NCBI GenBank assembly: GCA_030042375.1
Contig: JASHZU010000184.1
Span: 1 to 5,441, forward strand
DNA: 5,441 nucleotides
From: Verrucomicrobiia bacterium
GTDB lineage: Bacteria; Verrucomicrobiota; Verrucomicrobiae; Limisphaerales; UBA11358
Direction: 5' to 3'
This document shows positions 1-5,441 of this stretch, in pieces. Numbering within the stretch: the first letter of the stretch is position 1; each line of letters starts with the position of its first letter. Below the pieces are notes generated by a model. It had not been told where the DNA came from. It searched no databases and saw only the letters and a list, made by a program, of their open reading frames with translations. The translations under genes and the position numbers were made by a program.

Positions 1-1397
1 AGGATGAGCCTCAATCGATCCGACCATTCGGAGGTTGGCCCCGGGCCATAGGTTGGGTCTGCCCCCCAGGAACCCTCGGCGAGGCGTTTCAACAGGCCTT
101 TCTTTTCTTCTTCCGATCTTTGGAAATTCCTAAAGATGCACTCCACCAGGATCACGGCTGAATCCACAATGATGCCGAAATCGACCGCGCCCACGGACAG
201 CAGGTTGGCGCTCTCGCCTGTCAGCACCAAAATGATTAAGGCGAAGAAAAAAGCGATCGGGATGTTGATCCCCACAATCAGGGCGCTGCGAAGGTCTCCC
301 AGGAATATCCACTGAATCAGGAAAATCAGGATGCAGCCGAAAACGAGATTGTGAAAGACAGTATGGGTCGTGACCTTGACCAAATCGTCCCGATCATAAA
401 AGGGCACAATTTTGACTCCTGGCGGCAGGCTGCCATCAGTGTTCATTTTCGCGACCATGGCCCTGACTTGCGGCAGCACATCCGCCGCCTTTGCGGTCCG
501 GGTCATTACCACAATCGACGCCACCACATCGTCGTTCGTGTCCTTGCCGAAGATGCCAAGCCGTGGCACGTTGGTCACCACCACATTGGCCACATCCTTC
601 ACCAATACCGGTATGCCGTTGTATTGGGATAAAACAACGTTTTCAATGTCATTGACCTTATAGCCTCGGGTCAAATCGTCATTCCCGCCGTCATCAAATA
701 ACCCAATGCCCCGGATGTTGATGGACTGCTGACCCATGTCAATTTCCCGCCCGCCCACGTTGATGTTTGCATTGCCCAGTGCGGTGATGATTTGCGGCAC
801 GGTGACTCCGTAAAATTCCAGTTTGTGCGGGTCCACTTCCACGTCAAATTCCTTGGTCGTGCCGCCCCAACTATTGATGTTGATGACGCCGGGAATAGTC
901 GAAAGCCGGCGCAAAATAATCCAATCCTGCACCGTGCGCAGATTGGTCAGCCCAAAATGCGGAGGCCCTTGCACGGTGTAGCGATAAATCTCACCGGTGC
1001 CGCTGTTCTGGTTCACCGACGGAATTTGGCCGCCTGGCAAAGTGCAGTTTTGCTGCAACGAAACGACTGCCTGGGCATAGGCGAAATCGTAGGGAACCCC
1101 ATACTTGAAGACCACCCGCACGAAGGACAAACCATAGAACGACGTGGAACGGATGACCTGGACGCCGGGAGTGGCATAAAGCGCAACCTCCATTGGAATA
1201 GTATAATAACGCTCCATGTCTTCAGCGGAGAGTCCTGGGGCCTGCGCGGTGATTTCCAGGATGACCGGGGCAGGGTTGGGATAGGCCTCGATGTTAATAT
1301 TCTTGGCGGCAAAAAACCCGGCTGCGGCAAACAACAGCAACGCAAAAATGACGACTGTGCGGCGGCTAAGACAGGAGGCAACAAGGGATTTGAGCAT
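1..1397 (-). CDS. CzcA/CusA-type heavy-metal efflux RND transporter, N-terminal part (truncated by window edge)
   Basis: Inner-membrane RND pump of the HME group, which exports metal cations or related substrates in exchange for protons. The frame is open for 465 codons from ATG at 1395-1397 to position 3, so the C-terminal half lies outside the window. A first membrane helix spans about residues 14-31. The periplasmic porter region follows, with the family signatures NIEAYP (34-39), GEIYRY (135-140), QDW (157-159) and PRLGI (278-282). Helices TM2 to TM4 lie at about 348-366, 371-392 and 398-420. TM4 carries the proton-relay acids of the HME family at D406, D412 and E419 (VDFGIIVDSAVILVE), so the pump looks functional as far as it can be seen. 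A linker rich in Gly and Pro follows TM4 (about 440-458). The metal-binding residues of the second half are not visible, so the substrate cannot be named. A weak AAAGG (1403-1407) precedes the start by 5 nt. The adaptor gene ends 32 bp upstream, which suggests one operon. Confidence 0.93.
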   Translation of the reverse strand, partial: MLKSLVASCLSRRTVVIFALLLFAAAGFFAAKNINIEAYPNPAPVILEITAQAPGLSAEDMERYYTIPMEVALYATPGVQVIRSTSFYGLSFVRVVFKYGVPYDFAYAQAVVSLQQNCTLPGGQIPSVNQNSGTGEIYRYTVQGPPHFGLTNLRTVQDWIILRRLSTIPGVININSWGGTTKEFDVEVDPHKLEFYGVTVPQIITALGNANINVGGREIDMGQQSINIRGIGLFDDGGNDDLTRGYKVNDIENVVLSQYNGIPVLVKDVANVVVTNVPRLGIFGKDTNDDVVASIVVMTRTAKAADVLPQVRAMVAKMNTDGSLPPGVKIVPFYDRDDLVKVTTHTVFHNLVFGCILIFLIQWIFLGDLRSALIVGINIPIAFFFALIILVLTGESANLLSVGAVDFGIIVDSAVILVECIFRNFQRSEEEKKGLLKRLAEGSWGADPTYGPGPTSEWSDRLRLI

Positions 1398-1429
1398 GAT
1401 GGCCTTTATGGATACTGGTATGCCTCTGT

Positions 1430-2449
1430 CTAATCGGTCTGCGGAGCAAACAGAATGTTGTCAATAAAGACCGCACCATCCGTCACCACCAGTTCGCCGC
1501 GTTGCAGGCCATCCAAAATTTGGACCTCGCCGTCTTCCTGCAAACCCGTCTTGATAATTCTTTGGGTGAAATGCTGGCGGTCCGTCGTGACCCATGCGGT
1601 CATCGTCCCGTCGCCTTCCCGGACCACCCCATTGGCGGGAATAGCCGTGGCTTCGAGCGGCTTCGAGACTTCAATCGTCATCGAGGCCAGCATCCCGACG
1701 CGGAGCGCATTGTCAGGATCGTCCACCTCGGCCCGGACGGCCATGCGATGAGTATTCGAATCGATCGTCGCGTATATTTTGGACACCGTGCCATCGAAAA
1801 CACGGTCGGGGAAAGCTGCTACTTTGACTTTGACCGGTTGTCCCAACCGAACTGACGGACTATCATTTTCGTCAACATAAGCCTGCACCCATTTCGGCTG
1901 GCCATGCACGCCATGTGCCGCCTCAATCCTGCCCGCGGCAATCATTTGATCAATGTCATCGTCCGTCTCGCCTAATGCGCGAACCGCATCCCGCGCCGCC
2001 TTAAGCGCCGCCCTGGCCGTTTGTTCCGTCGAAGCGTCCTGTTCTAGTTCAGCTTTCGAAACGCCGTTGGTATCGTAAAGCGCCTGCGCGCGTGCCAGTA
2101 CGTTCGTGGCCAATTCTTCGGCCGCCGCCGCGCCAATCAGGGTGGATTCGGCCTGGACAGTGTTCGGGTCTTCATCAAAAAAAACCGTCCCCACCGCTTC
2201 CTTTTCGATGGGGAAAAGATAGGTGCCTACCGTCCCGATTTTGATGGCGTTTAATTGGTCGCCCGTCAGCTCAGTCGTCGGTGGCCCGGAAGCATTCGTA
2301 TTCTGATCAGTCGGCGACTGCGCAGCCGCGTCGTCATTTTGACTGCAACCGGAAATCAAAAAGGCAGCCGCAAAAATCGACGCTATCGTCGCAACGATCG
2401 CGGCGGTTTTGGCTCGAGGCAGAAAATTCATTCTGGCAGAGTGCCTCAT
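1430..2449 (-). CDS. RND efflux periplasmic adaptor (CzcB/CusB/HlyD-like lipoprotein), apparently lacking the lipoyl domain
   Basis: Membrane fusion protein that normally links the RND pump to an outer-membrane channel. The 339 residues begin with a lipoprotein signal: a hydrophobic stretch at about 17-33 and a lipobox ISGC with C35. An alternative start, M7 (2429-2431), gives a more typical signal and has GAGG 12 nt upstream, so it may be the true start. An N-terminal strand region follows (about 60-94). Next comes a long helical hairpin (about 99-172, AESTLIGAAAA ... DDDIDQMIAAGRI). A beta-barrel/membrane-proximal region follows (about 186-335) with the family signatures DSPSVRLGQPVKV, NTHRMAVRAE, GVVREGDGTMTAWV and VTDGAVF. 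The oddity is that DEDPNTVQ runs straight into AESTLIG, and RIEAAHGVHGQP runs straight into KWVQAYVDEN. In relatives known to me each junction holds about 35-40 residues forming one half of the lipoyl (barrel-sandwich) domain, and typical length is near 400 or more. The frame stays intact. The family call is firm; activity as a standard adaptor is doubtful. Confidence 0.9.
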   Translation of the reverse strand: MRHSARMNFLPRAKTAAIVATIASIFAAAFLISGCSQNDDAAAQSPTDQNTNASGPPTTELTGDQLNAIKIGTVGTYLFPIEKEAVGTVFFDEDPNTVQAESTLIGAAAAEELATNVLARAQALYDTNGVSKAELEQDASTEQTARAALKAARDAVRALGETDDDIDQMIAAGRIEAAHGVHGQPKWVQAYVDENDSPSVRLGQPVKVKVAAFPDRVFDGTVSKIYATIDSNTHRMAVRAEVDDPDNALRVGMLASMTIEVSKPLEATAIPANGVVREGDGTMTAWVTTDRQHFTQRIIKTGLQEDGEVQILDGLQRGELVVTDGAVFIDNILFAPQTD

Positions 2450-2513
2450 CTTCCATGCCGCCGTCTGTCAGGTGGGGTATATTTCTTTGTAGGGCAAAAT
2501 CCGACAGCGAAAT
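2450..2513 (-). promoter_or_regulatory. 64-bp spacer between response regulator and efflux genes (possible operator or promoter, none clear)
   Basis: This short gap separates the regulator stop from the adaptor start. Read on the minus strand, it is AT-rich in the middle (around AAATATACC) and has CTGTC (2503-2507) and GACAG (2465-2469) as a 5-bp inverted pair 33 nt apart. I see no convincing -35/-10 pair with normal spacing and no terminator hairpin. Read-through from the two-component genes into the efflux genes is therefore the simplest reading. A GGAAG abuts the first possible adaptor ATG too closely to serve as a normal ribosome binding site. Confidence 0.3.
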
Positions 2514-3179
2514 TTATTCTTTAGATCGGCTGTCGTGCCAGCGGACGGCCTCGCGAAGCAACTCCGTAGCGCTATTGAGGTTGAGCTTTTCCTTGATGCG
2601 CGCGCAATACGCCTGGATGGTTTTGACACTCACGTGAAAATCTTCCGCAATCTGCCGCGTGCCGATTCCCTGGCCAAGCTTGTCAAAAACTTCCAGTTCC
2701 CGGTCACTCAACAGTTCCACCGTCGGCTTGCTGGCGGTGCTTCCCTTCACCGATTGCCCCGCCAGGATTTCTGCGCTCTTTTCGCTCACGTAAAGTTTTC
2801 CTTCGAGCACACGGCGGATCGCCTCGATCATTTTATGGGCCGTCTCCCGTTTATGGACATACCCGCGCGCGCCGGCGCGAAAAACCCGCTCCGCATAAAG
2901 CGATTCATCATGCATGGACAGTACCAGCACCGGAACCTGCGGATGCAACTTCTTTAAATCCTTAATCAGTTCCACGCCCGAGGAATTTTTCAAGTTAATG
3001 TCGACAATGACCAGGTCGGGTTGGGCGGTCCCGATGGAAGACAACGCCGCTGGCGCGCTTTCTGTTTCGCCGCAAATGGCCAGGTCGGTTTGTTGATGAA
3101 TTAAATTCGCCAGCCATTCGCGGACCAGCGGATGGTCGTCCACCAGGAATATCTTTTTTTTGTTCGCTTGGCTCGTCAT
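2514..3179 (-). CDS. NarL/FixJ-family response regulator (REC + LuxR-type HTH)
   Basis: Cytoplasmic DNA-binding response regulator of 221 residues, the usual full length. The receiver domain spans about residues 8-125, with the acidic pair D14-D15, phospho-acceptor D60 (in DLVIVDINL), the switch residue S89 (VLSMH) and conserved lysine K110 (GYVHK). A linker follows (about 140-155). The LuxR-type helix-turn-helix is at about 156-214, with LSDRELEVF, the recognition-helix segment SVKTIQAYCARIKEKL and a C-terminal helix ending AVRW. The ATG at 3177-3179 was chosen over an upstream in-frame ATG at 3326 because it starts the receiver fold at the right place. It also forms an ATGA overlap with the kinase stop, implying translational coupling. 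Its partner is surely the upstream kinase. The target is unknown; the following efflux genes are the obvious candidates. A run of eight A (minus strand) falls in codons 6-9. Confidence 0.95.
   Translation of the reverse strand: MTSQANKKKIFLVDDHPLVREWLANLIHQQTDLAICGETESAPAALSSIGTAQPDLVIVDINLKNSSGVELIKDLKKLHPQVPVLVLSMHDESLYAERVFRAGARGYVHKRETAHKMIEAIRRVLEGKLYVSEKSAEILAGQSVKGSTASKPTVELLSDRELEVFDKLGQGIGTRQIAEDFHVSVKTIQAYCARIKEKLNLNSATELLREAVRWHDSRSKE
3176..3179 (-). other. ATGA stop/start overlap coupling kinase and regulator
   Basis: The kinase stop TGA (3178-3176) and the regulator start ATG (3179-3177) share bases. Such overlaps usually allow a terminating ribosome to restart on the next gene, which would keep kinase and regulator levels in proportion. 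No good Shine-Dalgarno sequence is seen just before the regulator ATG, which fits dependence on the upstream gene. Confidence 0.85.
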
Positions 3180-4234
3180 GATAAATTTTTGGTCGTTGTT
3201 GCCGCGGGAACCGAACATTTCACAAACGTACCGCCTGTCGGGTTCGGCTCGATCGAAAATGTCCCGCCCATCATGGCCGCGCGGTGCGCCATGATGCGCG
3301 TGCCCATTCCGCGATCTTTCTGCCAATCCTCCGGCAACCCGCTGCCGTCGTCTTCCACCGTCAGTTCTATCCGCCCTTTTTGATTGGAAAGGCTCACGAC
3401 AATTTGCTTCGGTTTGCCATGGCGGATGGCATTGTTCACCGCCTCCTGCGTGATTCGATACAGGTGTGTCGCCGCTGCCGCGTCATCTACCATCGGCGGA
3501 GATTCGCAATCAAATGTGCAGTTCACTTTAAACAACTGGGAAATGTTCGTCGCAAACTCACGCAACGCCGTAATCAGCCCTTCCGTTTCCATTTCTGCCG
3601 GAGAAATTCCATGGGCAAGATTTCGCGTCAGCGTAATGCCGTTTTCGGCCAGCTTCACAATTTTCCGCGCATCGTCCGCTTCCGTTAGGGATTTCGCGGC
3701 CAGCTTCTCCGTCAATACCTGGCCTGCCATCGCCGTCGCTGCCCAATGTTGGCACAGGCTGTCGTGCAAATCATGCCCAATCCGCCGTTGCTCGCGCTCG
3801 CTGATTTCCAGGATCTCCTTTTCCAGCCGCGCGCGTTCCTGCACTTCATTCGTCAGCGCCGTCGTTCGCTGGCGCACCCGCTCTTCCAATTCATAATGCA
3901 ATCGTCTCAACAACGTCAGGGCTTTCACCACCACAATATAAACCGTCAGCCCAATCGCTCCATTCCAAATCCAGACAAAGACACTCGAATAACGTTCCCC
4001 CGCTTCATAATCGCCCACGAGCCAAACCACCACGCTCAACGTCGAAATGATAATCCCAAAAAAACCGCCCACAAACCATGACGCCAGCCCCACCGGCAGC
4101 AGGTAAAACGCGGAAAAGAAAATCGCGTAACCGGAAAGATAATCAATGACGCCCACCACTGCCACCAGCGCCAGGCTGACCACGGCCGAAAACACCTTCG
4201 GGCGTTTTGCGAATTGGTCCATGAACGCGATCAT
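3176..4234 (-). CDS. Membrane sensor histidine kinase, HisKA_3/NarX-like type
   Basis: Inner-membrane histidine kinase of 352 residues that would phosphorylate the adjoining response regulator. The N-terminus holds about four membrane helices (roughly 13-31, 37-56, 58-74 and 85-106) with only short loops, so there is no sizeable periplasmic sensor domain. A charged, probably coiled-coil linker follows (about 110-150). The dimerisation/phospho-acceptor segment EREQRRIGHDLHDSLCQ (146-162) has the HisKA_3 pattern, with H157 as the likely phosphorylated histidine. The ATPase domain shows the N box (EAVNNAIRHGK, 264-274), the G1 box DDGSGL (295-300) and the G2 region RGMGTRIMAHRA (308-319). It ends with the usual GGTFVKCSVP strand. 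The ATG at 4232-4234 is the first after an in-frame TGA. M5 is a possible alternative. No clear ribosome binding site precedes either. The signal sensed cannot be told from the sequence. Confidence 0.94.
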   Translation of the reverse strand: MIAFMDQFAKRPKVFSAVVSLALVAVVGVIDYLSGYAIFFSAFYLLPVGLASWFVGGFFGIIISTLSVVVWLVGDYEAGERYSSVFVWIWNGAIGLTVYIVVVKALTLLRRLHYELEERVRQRTTALTNEVQERARLEKEILEISEREQRRIGHDLHDSLCQHWAATAMAGQVLTEKLAAKSLTEADDARKIVKLAENGITLTRNLAHGISPAEMETEGLITALREFATNISQLFKVNCTFDCESPPMVDDAAAATHLYRITQEAVNNAIRHGKPKQIVVSLSNQKGRIELTVEDDGSGLPEDWQKDRGMGTRIMAHRAAMMGGTFSIEPNPTGGTFVKCSVPAATTTKNLS

Positions 4235-4404
4235 CGTTTTTCAAAGAATGCGACGCGATTAAACGCCCCGCAAGGAACAACTTTTTCGTGCCCAAATCCC
4301 CTCCTTCCTGCCAGAAACGGCATTCCGCCTGCTTTATCCGACTGCAAAAAGGCAATTTTTCTTTCCAAGCGCCACCGCGTTTGGGCAGCATGAATTAAAT
4401 TAGA
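4235..4404. promoter_or_regulatory. Divergent intergenic region (kinase operon leftward, glycosyltransferase rightward)
   Basis: This 170-bp spacer lies between two genes transcribed away from each other, so it should hold promoters for both. I could not find a convincing sigma-70 pair for either direction. An AT-rich patch (4391-4404) lies directly before the glycosyltransferase ATG, too close to be its -10. A strong Shine-Dalgarno-like AAGGAGG occurs on the minus strand at 4306-4300, about 65 nt ahead of the kinase ATG and unlinked to it. No hairpin terminator or RNA gene was recognised. Confidence 0.5.
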
Positions 4405-5157
4405 ATGTACTTCGGAAAAAAAGTCGTCGTCGTCATGCCCGCTTACAACGCGGCCAAAACCGTCACCATCACCGTGGACGAGGTCCTGCAACAGGGCATT
4501 GTGGACAAAATGATTCTCGTGGATGATAAAAGCCGCGACGATACCGTGGCCGTCGCCTCCCAGCTCCTTGGCGTCAGCGTCCACGTGCATGAAAAAAATC
4601 GCGGTTACGGCGGGAACCAAAAAACCTGCTACCGCCTCGCCCTTGAAGCCGGCGCGGACATCGTCATCATGCTCCACCCGGATTATCAATACACCCCCAA
4701 ACTCATTCCTGCCATGGCTTCCATCATCGCCAACGAAGTTCATCCCTGCGTTCTCGGCAGCCGCATTTTGGGGGGATATTCTCTGAAGGGCGGGATGCCC
4801 TATTGGAAATACATTTCAAACCGTTTCCTGACCTTCACGGAAAACCTTCTGCTCGGCGCCAAACTTTCCGAGTACCACACCGGCTACCGCGCCTTCTCCC
4901 GTCAAATCCTCGAGAAGATTGATACCTCGCACAATTCCGACGACTTCATCTTCGACAACCAAATGCTCGCGCAAATTCTCTGGCACGGCTTTACCATTGG
5001 CGAGGTGAGTTGCCCGACGAAATATTTTCCCGAAGCCTCATCGATCAACTTCCGCCGCAGCGTGAAATACGGCTTCGGTTGTCTGTGGGTGGGACTGCAA
5101 TACCGGCTCGCCAAAATGGGGATGGCGAGCTCGAAACTTTTTACTTCACGCCCTTGA
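4405..5157 (+). CDS. Family 2 glycosyltransferase (GT-A fold, DPM1/WcaA-like)
   Basis: Cytoplasmic or membrane-associated glycosyltransferase of 250 residues, probably transferring a sugar from a nucleotide-sugar to a lipid or polysaccharide acceptor. The N-terminal nucleotide-binding half has VVVVMPAYNAAKTV (7-20), the acidic MILVDDKSRDDT (36-47) and NRGYGGNQKT (65-74). The metal-binding segment is MLHPDYQYTP (89-98), with His in place of the first Asp of a classic DPD motif. This variant seems common in this subgroup. The acceptor half has LGSRILGG (117-124), EYHTGYRAFSR (156-166) and DDFIFDNQML (179-188). There is no C-terminal membrane helix pair, so it is the short, single-domain form. 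The ATG at 4405 is the first after an in-frame TAA at 4396, and there is no Shine-Dalgarno, only an A/T-rich leader. The acceptor is unknown. The 3' end overlaps convergent rpsT by 17 bp. Confidence 0.92.
   Translation: MYFGKKVVVVMPAYNAAKTVTITVDEVLQQGIVDKMILVDDKSRDDTVAVASQLLGVSVHVHEKNRGYGGNQKTCYRLALEAGADIVIMLHPDYQYTPKLIPAMASIIANEVHPCVLGSRILGGYSLKGGMPYWKYISNRFLTFTENLLLGAKLSEYHTGYRAFSRQILEKIDTSHNSDDFIFDNQMLAQILWHGFTIGEVSCPTKYFPEASSINFRRSVKYGFGCLWVGLQYRLAKMGMASSKLFTSRP
5106..5130. terminator. Perfect 8-bp hairpin at the convergent gene ends, candidate (bidirectional) terminator
   Basis: The arms GCTCGCCA (5106-5113) and TGGCGAGC (5123-5130) pair perfectly around a 9-nt loop. On the plus strand a T5 run (5138-5142) follows after 7 nt, still inside the last glycosyltransferase codons. 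On the minus strand the hairpin begins 10 nt after the rpsT stop but has no T-tract after it. It is thus not a textbook intrinsic terminator in either direction. Its place just past rpsT still makes an end-of-transcript role for rpsT the best guess. Confidence 0.4.
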
Positions 5158-5404
5158 GCGCGTGCGCCAGGCGGGATTTCTTGCGGTTTGCCGTTGGGCG
5201 CGGCACCACGCCGGATTTCACGGCTTTATCAAAAGCAGAATGAACCCCGGACAACGCCTTGGCGGCTTCGTCCTTCTTTCCGCCGGCGATCAGCGCCCGG
5301 AACTGCTTTTCCAATCCCCGCAACTTCGAGGTGATGCTGCGGTTGTGCATGTGTTTGCGTTCGTTGCTGCGCATCCGGCGCTCGGCTGACTTCGTATTCG
5401 GCAT
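5141..5404 (-). CDS. rpsT: 30S ribosomal protein S20 (bS20)
   Basis: Small-subunit primary binding protein that contacts the 5' domain and helix 44 of 16S rRNA. The 87 residues match the usual family length. The N-terminus is MPNTKSAERRMRSNERKH, the typical basic S20 opening (family consensus resembles MANIKSAKKR). A long helix follows, then the central AALSGVHSAFDKAV-like region (about 48-63: AKALSGVHSAFDKAV). The C-terminus holds the conserved segment GVVPRPTANRKKSRLAHAL, equivalent to GVIHKNKAARHKSRL in other bacteria. The protein is highly basic, as expected. It lies alone on the minus strand, converging on the glycosyltransferase, whose last 17 bases it shares. The start is the ATG at 5402-5404. 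No Shine-Dalgarno precedes it. Confidence 0.96.
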   Translation of the reverse strand: MPNTKSAERRMRSNERKHMHNRSITSKLRGLEKQFRALIAGGKKDEAAKALSGVHSAFDKAVKSGVVPRPTANRKKSRLAHALKGVK

Positions 5405-5441
5405 AAATTAATTTCGTTTTGCTTAATTAAAAGGGGTGAAA
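5405..5441 (-). promoter_or_regulatory. rpsT leader, A/T-rich, no Shine-Dalgarno (cut by window edge)
   Basis: The 37 bases before rpsT, read on the minus strand, are A/T-rich and contain TTAATTAA (5423-5430) and a 6-bp inverted pair TTAATT/AATTAA that could form a weak stem just before the ATG. No GGAGG-like site is present, so initiation probably relies on an unstructured leader or ribosomal protein S1. The promoter is likely at or beyond the right edge and cannot be assigned. Confidence 0.35.

Noticed and set aside
792..1433. Long plus-strand open frame (213 codons) antisense to the RND gene
   Set aside because: Its protein shows no family features, is rich in residues typical of antisense reading, and the opposite strand carries an unmistakable RND pump across the same bases.
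2465..2507. CTGTC...GACAG inverted pair in the regulator-adaptor spacer as a regulator-binding operator
   Set aside because: Only 5 bp per arm with a 33-nt gap, which is easily due to chance, and no second copy was seen in the kinase promoter region.
3180..3326. Upstream extension of the response regulator to an ATG at 3326
   Set aside because: The 49 extra residues match no receiver sequence and overlap the kinase ATPase domain. The ATG at 3179 gives a normal receiver start and an ATGA overlap.
3384..3896. Plus-strand open frame of 170 codons inside the kinase gene
   Set aside because: It lies fully antisense to the phospho-acceptor and ATPase domains of the kinase, with Ser/Arg-rich shadow composition and no start signal.
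4231..4743. Minus-strand open frame of 170 codons overlapping the glycosyltransferase
   Set aside because: Composition is His/Gly/Asp-rich shadow coding. The plus strand holds conserved family 2 glycosyltransferase motifs throughout the overlap.
1..5441. Mobile elements, CRISPR arrays, tRNA or rRNA genes
   Set aside because: No transposase motifs, terminal repeats, spaced direct repeats or tRNA-like folds were noticed, and nearly all of the window is explained by six coding genes.

Overview
The window reads as ordinary bacterial chromosome with moderate-to-high GC. The lineage is most likely Verrucomicrobiota, with Pedosphaera-like soil bacteria as the nearest guess. That rests on the style of the ribosomal protein S20 N-terminus (MPNTKSAERR), on start sites that mostly lack a clear Shine-Dalgarno sequence, and on general protein flavour. 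It is recognition from memory, not a computed placement.

Layout: four genes run on the minus strand from about 4234 down to the left edge. In transcription order they are a membrane histidine kinase (4234-3176), a NarL/LuxR-type response regulator (3179-2514), a lipoprotein periplasmic adaptor (membrane fusion protein) of the CzcB/CusB type (2449-1430), and the N-terminal 465 residues of a heavy-metal-efflux (HME) RND pump of the CzcA/CusA type (1397 to beyond position 1). Kinase and regulator overlap by ATGA. The following gaps are 64 and 32 bp, so one sensing-plus-efflux operon is plausible. The pump gene is open at the window edge. No outer-membrane channel gene is visible. A 170-bp divergent spacer then separates this unit from a plus-strand family 2 glycosyltransferase (4405-5157). 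That gene converges on and overlaps by 17 bp the minus-strand rpsT gene (5404-5141). A perfect 8-bp hairpin lies at the junction.

How it works together: the kinase/regulator pair presumably senses an envelope or metal/toxicant cue and controls transcription, perhaps of the adjoining pump. The adaptor and the RND protein would form the inner-membrane/periplasmic part of a proton-driven tripartite exporter. The glycosyltransferase and rpsT are unrelated neighbours.

The most unusual feature is the adaptor. It keeps its lipobox, helical hairpin, beta-barrel and membrane-proximal regions, but both stretches that normally make up the two halves of the lipoyl (barrel-sandwich hybrid) domain appear to be missing, each removed cleanly and in frame.
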